A DNA stretch of 8,426 nt from Cytophagales bacterium (GTDB lineage: Bacteria; Bacteroidota; Bacteroidia; Cytophagales; Amoebophilaceae), in NCBI GenBank assembly GCA_022360235.1, contig JAKSDE010000011.1:1-8426 (forward strand), in the 5' to 3' direction. The position numbers were made by a program, and so were the translations under genes. Positions within the stretch are counted from its first letter, which is position 1; each line of letters begins with the position of its first letter. Positions 1 to 6,567 of the stretch are shown piece after piece. The notes below the pieces were generated by a model, which ran no database searches, was not told the DNA's origin, and worked only from the letters and a program-made list of their open reading frames with translations.

Positions 1-633
1 CCAGACAACACTTTAAAGCAGCTAGGAGAGCACTTGGGAGTCACTGCCTGATCGATCGGTAGCTTGCTCAAAAAACTGCGTTACAGTTATAAAAAAAAAC
101 GTTTGTATACTCAGAAGTGAACCCTGCAAAACGCAAGCAATACAGGGATGAAGTAGCTAAAATAGCCAGAGATAAGCTAGTCTTTTTAGACAAAGTGGTA
201 TAGAATTGAACCTGTGCAAGGAAAGAGGTTGGAGTAAAAAGGGTGATTTATTATCGGCTCCAAAGAGAGGTCAACGTGAGAAGCGGCTCAATGTAATGGG
301 AGCCCTCAATGGGAAAAGAGTATTAGCACCGGTATGGTTTAGGGAAGCTTGATGAATGGGTGTGCTCCCATTTAGTTAAAGAGTTACAACCAGGTCAAGT
401 AGTAATACTGGACAATGCGTCCTTCCACCAGTCAAAAAAGGCTTTATCCTTCATAGAGCGAGCCGGGTGTAGGGTTTTATTTTTACCTGCCTATTCCCCG
501 GATTACAATCCCATAGAGCATTTATGGGGAAATATGAAGAGATGGTTGCAGGGAAAAATCAAATGTATTGGAGCATCTTGAAGTATTTTTCAATCGCTCT
601 CTTCTGAGACTTGAAATCCTTAATTCAACTTGA
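1..633 (+). pseudogene. IS630-family transposase remnant (5' end outside window)
   Basis: This is a decayed DDE transposase of the IS630/Tc1-like group. Pieces in three frames line up in order. First is a helix-turn-helix part (PDNTLKQLGEHLGVTA, frame 1). Next comes EVNPAKRKQYRDEVAK and LVFLD with the first catalytic Asp (189-191), in frame 3. Then GWSKKGDLLSAPKRG follows in frame 2. The C-terminal catalytic half (from about 348) carries VVILDNASFH, with its Asp at 411-413, and YSPDYNPIEHLWG with the final Glu. Lesions are a TGA at 49-51, a frame change around the A9 run at 91-99, another at about 195, an apparent small deletion with frame change at about 345, and a last shift at about 560. 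After that shift the frame ends in EVFFNRSLLRLEILNST and a TGA at 631-633. No functional product is expected. The family call is secure from the motifs; the exact lesions are inferred from typical IS630 order. Confidence 0.88.
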
Positions 634-636
634 ATT
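622..636. repeat. Perfect 7+1+7 palindrome at the 3' end of the IS630 remnant
   Basis: AATTCAA, C, TTGAATT forms a perfect palindrome that overlaps the last codons and stop of the decayed transposase. IS630 transposase genes usually end close to the element terminus, so this is probably part of the right end of the element. The left end lies outside the window, so a matching terminal inverted repeat cannot be shown. Confidence 0.4.
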
Positions 637-731
637 ACTATATCTTTTCTTTGTAGGCTATATGAAAGGATTTTGATGTGTTTTTATAGGTAAGGCTATG
701 CGATGACAATAGCTTCCTATACGCAGGGCTA

Positions 732-1814
732 CTATAGTGGCTTAGCTTTATCTAAAAATTCTACGATCTCTTCATAGCCCTTCTCTGCTGCCCGGTCCCG
801 GGGCGTATCATCATCATGATCTTTTGCGTTAATCTTCGCGCCATTTTCTATCAGGTATTTTACGACCTGTAGATAGCCCTTTTCTGCTGCCCAGTGCAGG
901 GGCGTCCTCCCATCCTTATCTGTTGCCTCTTTATTCGTCTCCTTTGCTATCAGGTATTCTACGACCTGTAGACAGCCTTCTCCAGCTGCCCAGTGCAGGG
1001 GCGTCTTCCCATCCTTATCTATTGCCTCTTTATTCGCTCCCTTTGCTAGCAGGTATACTACGAGCTTTTTATGGCCCTTGTAAGCTGCTACGTGCAGAGG
1101 CGTACTACCATTCTTAGTTTTTGCGTTAATCTCTGCGTTCTTTTTTATCAGGTATACCACGCTCTCTTTATTGCCAGAGCGAGCTGCTTGGTGCAGGGGC
1201 GTAGTACCCTCCTCAGTTTTTGCGTTAACCTCCGCGCCCTCCTTTATCAGGTATATTACGATCTCTTTATTTCCAGAGCGAGCTGCCTCGTGCAAAGGCG
1301 TAATACCCTCCTCAGTTTTGGCGTTAACCGCTGCGTTCTTTTTTATCAGGTATACTACGAGCTCTTTATTTCCAGAGCGAGCTGCATAGTGAAGGAGCGT
1401 ACTACCATTCTTAGTTTCTGCGTTAATCTCCGCACCCTCCTCTATCAGGTATTCTACGAGCTTTTTATTTCCAGAGCGAGCTACCCAGTGTAGGGGCGTA
1501 ATACCCTCCTCAGTTTTTGCGTTAATCTCTGCGTTATTTTTTATCAGGTATCTTACGAGCTTTTTATGGCCCTTGTAAGCTGCCTGGTGCAGGGGCGTAG
1601 TACCCTCCTCAGTTTTTGCGTTAACCGCTGCGCCCTTCTCTATCAGGTATGCTACGAGCTTTTTATTTCCAGAGCGAGCTGCATAGTGCAGGAGCGTACT
1701 GCCATTCTTAGTTTTTGCGTTAATCTCGGCGCCCTTCTTGATCAGGTATTCTACGAGCTTTTTATTTCCAGAGCGAGCTGCCTGGTGCAGGGGCGTAATA
1801 CCATCCTCAGTTTT
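732..1814 (-). pseudogene. Ankyrin-repeat protein, C-terminal part after frameshift (repeats 7-17)
   Basis: This is the downstream part of the ankyrin gene whose start is at 2497. The frame is fully open from about 1814 to the TAG at 732-734 and encodes eleven consecutive repeats of 33 residues (TPLHxAAxxGxxxxVxYLI core). From 1814 down to 1296 there is no in-frame ATG, GTG or TTG; the first possible start is a TTG at 1295, in the middle of a repeat. The segment therefore cannot be an independent gene and was almost certainly continuous with the upstream part. The last repeats (about 14-17) are more diverged (DKDGKTPLHWAA, DKDGRTPLHWAA), and the array ends in a short capping repeat with a charged tail, EEIVEFLDKAKPL. 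If the frame were restored, the whole protein would be 588 residues. Ankyrin arrays mediate protein-protein contacts; the target is unknown. Confidence 0.8.
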
Positions 1815-2404
1815 ACGTTAACCGCTGTACCCTCCTCTATCAGGTATTCTACGAGCTTTTTATCTCCAGAGCGAGCTGCATAGTGCAGAAGCGTACTACC
1901 ATTCTTAGTTTTTGCGTTAACCGCTGCGCCCTTCTTGATCAGGTATTCTACGAGCACTTCATTTCCAGAGCGAGCTGCCTGGTGCAGGGGCGTAGTGCCA
2001 TCCTCAGTTTTTGCATTAATCTCTGCACCCTTCTTTATCAGGTATGCTACGAGCTCTATACTTCCAGAGCGAGCTGCATAGTGCAGGAGCGTACTACCAT
2101 TCTTAGTTTTTGCGTTAATCTCTCCGCCCTTTTTTATAAGATATACTACAAGCTCTTTATTTCTAGAGCGAGCTGCATAGTGCAGGGGCGTAATACCATC
2201 TTTAGTTCTTGCGTTAATCTCTGCGCCCTTCTTTATCAGGTATTCTACGACCTCTTTGTGGCCATATCTGGCTGCCCAGTGCAGAGGCGTACTACCATCC
2301 TCATCTTTTACGTTAACCGCTGCACCCTTATTTAGCAGGTATTTTACGTCCTCTTTAATTCCAAAGCGAGCTGCCCGGTGCAGGGCTGTGCTACCATCCT
2401 GAGT
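732..2404 (-). repeat. Tandem array of 17 ankyrin repeats (99-bp unit, with a 198-bp higher-order period)
   Basis: The unit is 99 bp (33 codons). Two alternating kinds can be told apart: an A type beginning TKNGSTLLHYAARSG (repeats 4, 6, 8 and 11) and a B type beginning TE(D/E)G(T/I)TPLHQAA (repeats 5, 7, 9, 12 and 13, with variants). On the + strand the A-type block starting GCTGCATA occurs at 2073, 1875, 1678 and 1381. The spacings are 198, 197 and 297 bp. The 197 independently places the single-base loss between 1678 and 1875. Near-identity between same-type units and divergence at both ends indicate recent internal duplication. Confidence 0.85.
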
Positions 2405-2497
2405 AGTTGCGTTTGCCTTTTGGAAACAGAATACAATGCCGACGAGGAGCATGAAGTATATTTTTTTCATGTTGATACAGTTTTGATTTTTACGCAT
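1751..2497 (-). CDS. Signal-peptide ankyrin-repeat protein, truncated N-terminal part
   Basis: The ORF has 248 residues. It starts with a short basic stretch and a hydrophobic segment, KKIYFMLLVGIVFCF, followed by QKANA, which looks like a Sec signal peptide cleaved after ANA. An internal ATG at 2470 (MKKIYFM) would give a more typical signal peptide, so the true start is uncertain. Six ankyrin repeats of 33 residues follow (residues about 32-229). After NVK the sequence changes to LRMVLRPCTRQLALEIKSS and stops at 1751-1753, which is repeat 7 read in the wrong frame. Other repeats have GCAAAAACTGAG at this point; here it is GTAAAACTGAG, one A short. The product may be made as a truncated secreted protein or the gene may be dead. 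Exported ankyrin proteins in intracellular bacteria are often host-interaction factors, but that role is inferred. Confidence 0.75.
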   Translation of the reverse strand: MRKNQNCINMKKIYFMLLVGIVFCFQKANATTQDGSTALHRAARFGIKEDVKYLLNKGAAVNVKDEDGSTPLHWAARYGHKEVVEYLIKKGAEINARTKDGITPLHYAARSRNKELVVYLIKKGGEINAKTKNGSTLLHYAARSGSIELVAYLIKKGAEINAKTEDGTTPLHQAARSGNEVLVEYLIKKGAAVNAKTKNGSTLLHYAARSGDKKLVEYLIEEGTAVNVKLRMVLRPCTRQLALEIKSS

Positions 2498-2566
2498 TTA
2501 GACAATATTTTCCATTACATGCGCTCTTAACATAATACAAAGGTCTCCTACCAGACCGCATAGATA

Positions 2567-2574
2567 CAAAGTTA
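2567..2574 (-). promoter_or_regulatory. Possible Bacteroidetes -7 element of the ankyrin gene
   Basis: On the minus strand this reads TAACTTTG, an exact match to the Bacteroidetes -7 consensus TAnnTTTG, 70 bp upstream of the ATG at 2497. I see no TTTG or TTG at the expected -33 distance, so this is weak. The rest of 2498-2649 shows no gene. Confidence 0.22.
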
Positions 2575-2649
2575 ATTATTTTATTTGAAACTAACTTAGA
2601 ATTTTATGCTGTATTTGTCCTGATCTACCCCAAAGAACCAAGGGTGTGC

Positions 2650-3705
2650 TTACAAAAAATCAACATCTACATTCATTGGATATTTCATGAGGTAATGTAC
2701 CGCCTTTTGCACAGAAAGCCCTTCAAAAAGCACTCTATACATCATTTCAGTGATAGGAGCGCGCATTTGATAATATTCGATGAGGCCTTTTGCAATTTTT
2801 ATTGTATTAATGCCTTCTACTACCTCTCCTATGTTTTTTATGCTCTGCTCAAGCGTTTTTCCTTGGGCTAATTGGTAGCCTACGGTGTGGTTTCTGCTTG
2901 AACTACTAGAGCAGGTGGCTACAAGGTCGCCTATACCTGCCAGTCCCACAAAGGGCTTTATACTGGCTCCCATTGCTTTGCCGATATAAATCATCTCTAT
3001 GATACCTCGGCTTATCAATAATGCTTTCGCATTTTCTCCATACCCTAGCCCACTTAAACAGCCTGCTCCTATAGCAATGATGTTTTTCAAAGCACCACAT
3101 AACTCTACGCCTATCAGGTCGGTACTACTATACACTTGAAATCGATCACTCTTTAACAACGCTTGCCCTTGCGTAATCACCTCTTCAAACTGGCTAGCTA
3201 CTACGGTAGCAGCAGGTTGTGCTTTAACGAGTTCTTTGACAAGGTTAGGTCCTGATAAGCATCCTACCTTTACTACTACACTCTCTTCTCTAATCACTTC
3301 ACTCATCGTTTTTACATCTTCTCTCGCTAAGTTGAATGGAGCTCCCTTGGTAGTTTTTGTAGGTTGGCAGACATCGAAACCTTTTGTTCCGTGAATTAGC
3401 GTGTGGTAAGGCCTAAGAAAGGGAGCAAGTTGTTGCATCATTGCTCTGAATACTTCAGAGGGTACTACAGGGAAGATAATTTCACAACATTCAGCCACTT
3501 CCTCAAGATGATGGGTTGGTGTAACATTATCGGCTAATTTTTGTCCCGCAGAAATACAATCTTTTAACATTGTATCGACTGCTTCTTTTCTACGGGCATA
3601 TAGAAGTACATCTCTATTATTAGCTAACAAATTAGCCACTGTTGTACCAAAGCTACCAGCACCGATGACCCCTACTGGATTATTCGATATATTTTTCGAG
3701 ATCAT
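2650..3705 (-). CDS. gpsA: Glycerol-3-phosphate dehydrogenase [NAD(P)+]
   Basis: GpsA reduces dihydroxyacetone phosphate with NAD(P)H to sn-glycerol-3-phosphate, the backbone for phospholipids, in the cytoplasm. The 351-residue product is slightly longer than the usual 330-340. The N-terminal dinucleotide-binding loop GAGSFG is at residues 15-20, right after the first beta strand, which supports this ATG. IHGTKGF is at 105-111. The substrate-domain signature ELCGALKNIIAIGAG (201-215) carries the family's catalytic Lys at 207 and Asn at 208. Further conserved stretches are GLAGIGDLVATC (Asp260, Thr264) and SRNHTVG (Arg271), and the C-terminal helical part includes GEVVEGINT. No key residue is missing. 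Its start lies 26 bp inside the end of the upstream acyltransferase gene, which suggests co-transcription and translational coupling. It is the last gene of the minus-strand block. Confidence 0.96.
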   Translation of the reverse strand: MISKNISNNPVGVIGAGSFGTTVANLLANNRDVLLYARRKEAVDTMLKDCISAGQKLADNVTPTHHLEEVAECCEIIFPVVPSEVFRAMMQQLAPFLRPYHTLIHGTKGFDVCQPTKTTKGAPFNLAREDVKTMSEVIREESVVVKVGCLSGPNLVKELVKAQPAATVVASQFEEVITQGQALLKSDRFQVYSSTDLIGVELCGALKNIIAIGAGCLSGLGYGENAKALLISRGIIEMIYIGKAMGASIKPFVGLAGIGDLVATCSSSSSRNHTVGYQLAQGKTLEQSIKNIGEVVEGINTIKIAKGLIEYYQMRAPITEMMYRVLFEGLSVQKAVHYLMKYPMNVDVDFL

Positions 3706-5353
3706 AACCGATTAATCTGTTATGATAATAAAACAAGGTGCTTAAGTCTTTTGTAGTAATATCTCCTTGTTTATTTCTAATCAAAGGCCTTTTCACATGA
3801 TACATTCCCACATTCTTTAACCCGTGGGTTATCATGTCTTCTAAGTTCCCTTTTTCTAAATGCGCTGCTACGTTGACCTTTCCCGCTCTATTTAGCATCA
3901 TGATTCTTTCTCGTAGCTTTTTGAAACTGTTTTTGAATGTGGCATAGGGAATCACCAGGTCAGCTTCGGTGAGGCGAAATAGATCGTAAAAGTCTAGTTC
4001 CTCATGTTGTCTTCTCATCAATTCAAAAGCAGTAAATGCTACTAAATGACTAGCGAAAACACGACTTATTTTATAATATTCTTTTACTATTGCTTTGCTA
4101 ACTATTCTCGTGTATTCTTCTTCCCTTTGTCGAGAGCCTACTATTTTTCCATGGGTAAGGAAGTAATCACGTGTGTTTATTAGTCTTCCATCTTGGCTAT
4201 AGCTATTTCCTTCATCATCGACGGAGTTACCAAACAAGTCTATCGCTCTCCCGATAGAGACAGAGATATCAGAGCCTTTGGTAAAAAATTTAAACAAAAA
4301 TTTGATGATTTTATAAGATTTGGAATACTCATCTTGTTCTGTATAAAAGTGTTCTTGTCCCTCAGCTTCTAAGTAGTCTTTGATTAAGGTAGGTGCCTCA
4401 AGTACAAAGTGATAGTTAAATACTACAGGTACTACAAATATTTTAGGAGCATCTTTCTCATATTTTTGGTAATTGATACGTTGTGCTTCAATGGCTGTTC
4501 CGAGTAGGCCTAGCTTGAGGTTTGACTCAATCGCACCAGATCTTGAGCGAGTTCCACCTGGATAGAATAGACTATGGCAGTTCTTTTGTAACGCTAAACT
4601 TGAATAAGCTTTCAATGTTTCTAGGTATAACAGATTTTTCTTGCGCCGATCTACTTTATAAGCTCCTAAGCTATTCATAAAATAAGCGAAGGCTCTCATA
4701 TTGAAAAGATTGAGCCCTGCACCATAGATAAAAGGTGGTAAGCCTAATGTATGAATAACCCAACCAATAAGTACAGAGTCTAAATGACTAAAGTGCGTGG
4801 GTACCATCACAATCGTACCGATTTGCGCTAATTTTCTGAGCTGCTCTATCTCGCCCGTGATCTGAATCTTGTCTTTTAATTTGTATCGAGTGCTAAATAG
4901 ATATCTAATGCCTCCTAGCCTAGCAGCATTCAATAATCTGGCAAAGCCATAGGTAACGATAGCGCGTGTTAAACGATAGTGAGAACGTCTAAAACTTCCT
5001 GCTATTTCATTGGCATATCGTTTTACAATTTCTTTTAAAATGCCATAAAGTGCTTTGTCTTCTCCTTGTTTATCACTAGACGCGACTAACTCAGCCTTGA
5101 CGTGATTCCAAAAAGCAGTCTCGTCAGGTGGATCCACTTTCCAAGGCTTTTTATGTATACGTAATCTTTCTCTATAGAGTGTTTTTTCTATCTCCTCTCG
5201 TAAAGCGTTTTCTCCCCCCATAAGGGTGCTAATCTTTTCTACGGATGTATCTATCACCTCTTGAATAAACGCTTTACGATGTTTACTCAGCCTTACTACG
5301 GGCCACTCTTTGGCTTTGGAAATGATAGGATTATATTTTTTCTTCTGAGACAC
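3680..5353 (-). CDS. PlsB-like glycerol-phosphate acyltransferase
   Basis: This is an acyltransferase of the glycerophospholipid family (557 residues). It carries all four family motifs in order: THFSHLDS with the catalytic HX4D pair (His187, Asp192); GLNLFNMRAFAYFMNSLGAYKVDRR (213-237); FYPGGTRSRSG (263-273, the substrate-phosphate-binding block); and VVPVVFNY (307-314). The pattern around the second motif (AGxNL, then LGA) and the length are closer to glycerol-3-phosphate acyltransferase PlsB than to short PlsC enzymes, so the likely reaction is transfer of an acyl group to sn-glycerol-3-phosphate; acting on 1-acylglycerol-3-phosphate is the alternative. The motif core sits between an N-terminal extension of about 180 residues and a C-terminal region of about 240, both without motifs I know. 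The start is a GTG. The gene overlaps gpsA, which makes its probable substrate. Membrane association is expected, though I see no clear transmembrane segment. Confidence 0.88.
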   Translation of the reverse strand: MSQKKKYNPIISKAKEWPVVRLSKHRKAFIQEVIDTSVEKISTLMGGENALREEIEKTLYRERLRIHKKPWKVDPPDETAFWNHVKAELVASSDKQGEDKALYGILKEIVKRYANEIAGSFRRSHYRLTRAIVTYGFARLLNAARLGGIRYLFSTRYKLKDKIQITGEIEQLRKLAQIGTIVMVPTHFSHLDSVLIGWVIHTLGLPPFIYGAGLNLFNMRAFAYFMNSLGAYKVDRRKKNLLYLETLKAYSSLALQKNCHSLFYPGGTRSRSGAIESNLKLGLLGTAIEAQRINYQKYEKDAPKIFVVPVVFNYHFVLEAPTLIKDYLEAEGQEHFYTEQDEYSKSYKIIKFLFKFFTKGSDISVSIGRAIDLFGNSVDDEGNSYSQDGRLINTRDYFLTHGKIVGSRQREEEYTRIVSKAIVKEYYKISRVFASHLVAFTAFELMRRQHEELDFYDLFRLTEADLVIPYATFKNSFKKLRERIMMLNRAGKVNVAAHLEKGNLEDMITHGLKNVGMYHVKRPLIRNKQGDITTKDLSTLFYYHNRLIGYDLEKYIE

Positions 5354-5395
5354 GAAGGATATTTACTTTATGTTGGACAGAGAAAAGATTGCAAA

Positions 5396-5429
5396 TAAAA
5401 GTAAAAAATGCAAAGGAGGCAATTTCAAA
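5396..5429 (-). promoter_or_regulatory. Possible promoter of the acyltransferase-gpsA pair
   Basis: On the minus strand, TTTG (5426-5429) is followed after 22 bp by TACTTTTA (5396-5403), one base off the Bacteroidetes -7 consensus TAnnTTTG. The spacing is within the 17-23 bp reported for this class. It lies 43 bp upstream of the GTG start. The surrounding 199-bp gap (5354-5552) holds no gene and no convincing terminator. Confidence 0.33.
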
Positions 5430-5552
5430 GGGCTATTGAAAACTTGTTCATAAGTTAGTGATTGTTTCTCTCGCTAACGCTGAGAATAGGAAAGCTAAAA
5501 AAATTTACTTAAGAAATAGTATGCTAGTGTTTGTGTATACTTGATTCATCAA

Positions 5553-6491
5553 CTAAATAGCTGTTCTTGGTCCTCTTGCTAACTTCTCAATAATCAAGAC
5601 TAATAAAAAACCTATACCCATCCAAAGCAAAGCTTGTAACACAAGTGGGTCTTTGCCCAATACCTCTTGGAATTGTAAGGGAGAGATATTTTTTTCAACT
5701 ACTGGTATTTGTTTGCCATCGCTGTTTAATTGATAAGTTAATACACTTTTCCAGGGCCAAATTTTATTAAGCGAGCCTAGCATAAAGCCTGCTAAAAGTG
5801 CTAATGTAAGATTATGGTACTTTTTTAAAAGCCAGGCTATTAACCTTGAAAAGCTTAATAAGCCTGTAATACAACCCAAGGCAAAGATAGACAAGAGGTT
5901 GAGTTTTAGCTCTTTGAGGGCATCAATGATGAATTCATACTTACCCAAAATAAGCAGAATAAAACTTCCTGAAATACCTGGAAGGAGCATAGCACAGATA
6001 GCAATTGCTCCTGATACGAAGAGAAACCACGCTGCTTCGGGTGTAGAGGCAGGGGAAGTTTTTGTAATAAAGTAGGCAGCCATAGCACCGAGTAAGCTAG
6101 CTATCAGTATTCTGTAGTCGATTTTCTTTACTTCTTGATAGATAAAAATAGAAGAAATCAGGATCAGTCCAAAAAAGAAAGACCATAATTGAATAGGATG
6201 ATGGCTAAGAAGGTAAGAAATGAATTTTACGAGTGTGAGCAAGCTCAGGCCAACCCCTGAAGCAAGTATGAGTAGAAAAGTGCCATTAATATGTTGCCAA
6301 AATGCCTTTAAGTTTCCTGATCGCAATAGCTTGAGTGCAGCGATGTCAAAAGCTTTGATTGAGTTGAGTAATTCTTCGTATATACCTGTAATGAATGCAA
6401 TGGTTCCTCCTGATACCCCTGGAATGATGTCAGCTCCTCCCATCCCTACTCCTTTCAAGAATAGTAATAGGAAGTCTTTGGATTTTCTCAT
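5553..6491 (-). CDS. DUF368 membrane protein (PopT-type polyprenyl-phosphate translocase family)
   Basis: This is a polytopic inner-membrane protein of 312 residues, normal for the DUF368 family. Family members studied in Staphylococcus and Vibrio (PopT) are implicated in returning undecaprenyl phosphate, the carrier for peptidoglycan and other envelope polymers, to the cytoplasmic face. The N-terminal signature GGADIIPGVSGGT (18-30) is followed by TGIYEEL. A second related motif, LLPGISGSF, lies at 169-177 and is followed by LGKYE, so the two halves look like an internal duplication with matching PGxSG turns. About eight to ten hydrophobic segments are visible between residues 70 and 300. 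The start ATG is immediately before the RKSKDF basic stretch. It lies 76 bp downstream of the comA-like gene and 199 bp upstream of the acyltransferase gene on the same strand. Family assignment is strong; function here is by homology. Confidence 0.9.
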   Translation of the reverse strand: MRKSKDFLLLFLKGVGMGGADIIPGVSGGTIAFITGIYEELLNSIKAFDIAALKLLRSGNLKAFWQHINGTFLLILASGVGLSLLTLVKFISYLLSHHPIQLWSFFFGLILISSIFIYQEVKKIDYRILIASLLGAMAAYFITKTSPASTPEAAWFLFVSGAIAICAMLLPGISGSFILLILGKYEFIIDALKELKLNLLSIFALGCITGLLSFSRLIAWLLKKYHNLTLALLAGFMLGSLNKIWPWKSVLTYQLNSDGKQIPVVEKNISPLQFQEVLGKDPLVLQALLWMGIGFLLVLIIEKLARGPRTAI

Positions 6492-6549
6492 TTGGTAAAA
6501 AGGTAATAGAATGTAAGATTGATAGACAAAAGTTTCTCTTGATTTAGCA

Positions 6550-6567
6550 TAGCCTTTTCGAGGGCTA
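6550..6567 (-). other. Small hairpin directly after the comA-like stop codon
   Basis: TAGCC and GGCTA (6550-6554 and 6563-6567) form a perfect 5-bp stem with an 8-base loop, abutting the TAG at 6568-6570. No T-run follows on the minus strand, so a classical intrinsic terminator is unlikely. It may be an mRNA 3'-end or processing structure, or chance. Confidence 0.2.

Noticed and set aside
694..716. Imperfect hairpin AAGGCTAT/ATAGCTT downstream of the ankyrin stop
   Set aside because: It has a bulge and no T-run on the minus strand, so it does not qualify as a terminator.
1811..1815. Programmed -1 frameshifting or transcriptional slippage restoring the ankyrin frame
   Set aside because: GTAAAAC allows a one-base slip of the Lys tRNA, but an A4 run is short, there is no classic X XXY YYZ heptamer in frame and I see no stimulatory structure. 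Kept only as a check in the findings.
1071..2335. Long open frames on the + strand opposite the ankyrin array
   Set aside because: They repeat with the same 99-bp period as the ankyrin units and exist because the biased repeat codons lack stops on the other strand. They have no independent domain or start signal.
2630..2649. ACCCT/GGGGT hairpin after the gpsA stop
   Set aside because: Only about five pairs including a wobble and no following T-run; too weak for a terminator call.
2644..3100. Open frames at 2644-2871 (+) and 2906-3100 (-) over gpsA
   Set aside because: They lie in other frames inside an intact, motif-complete gpsA and show no domain; shadows.
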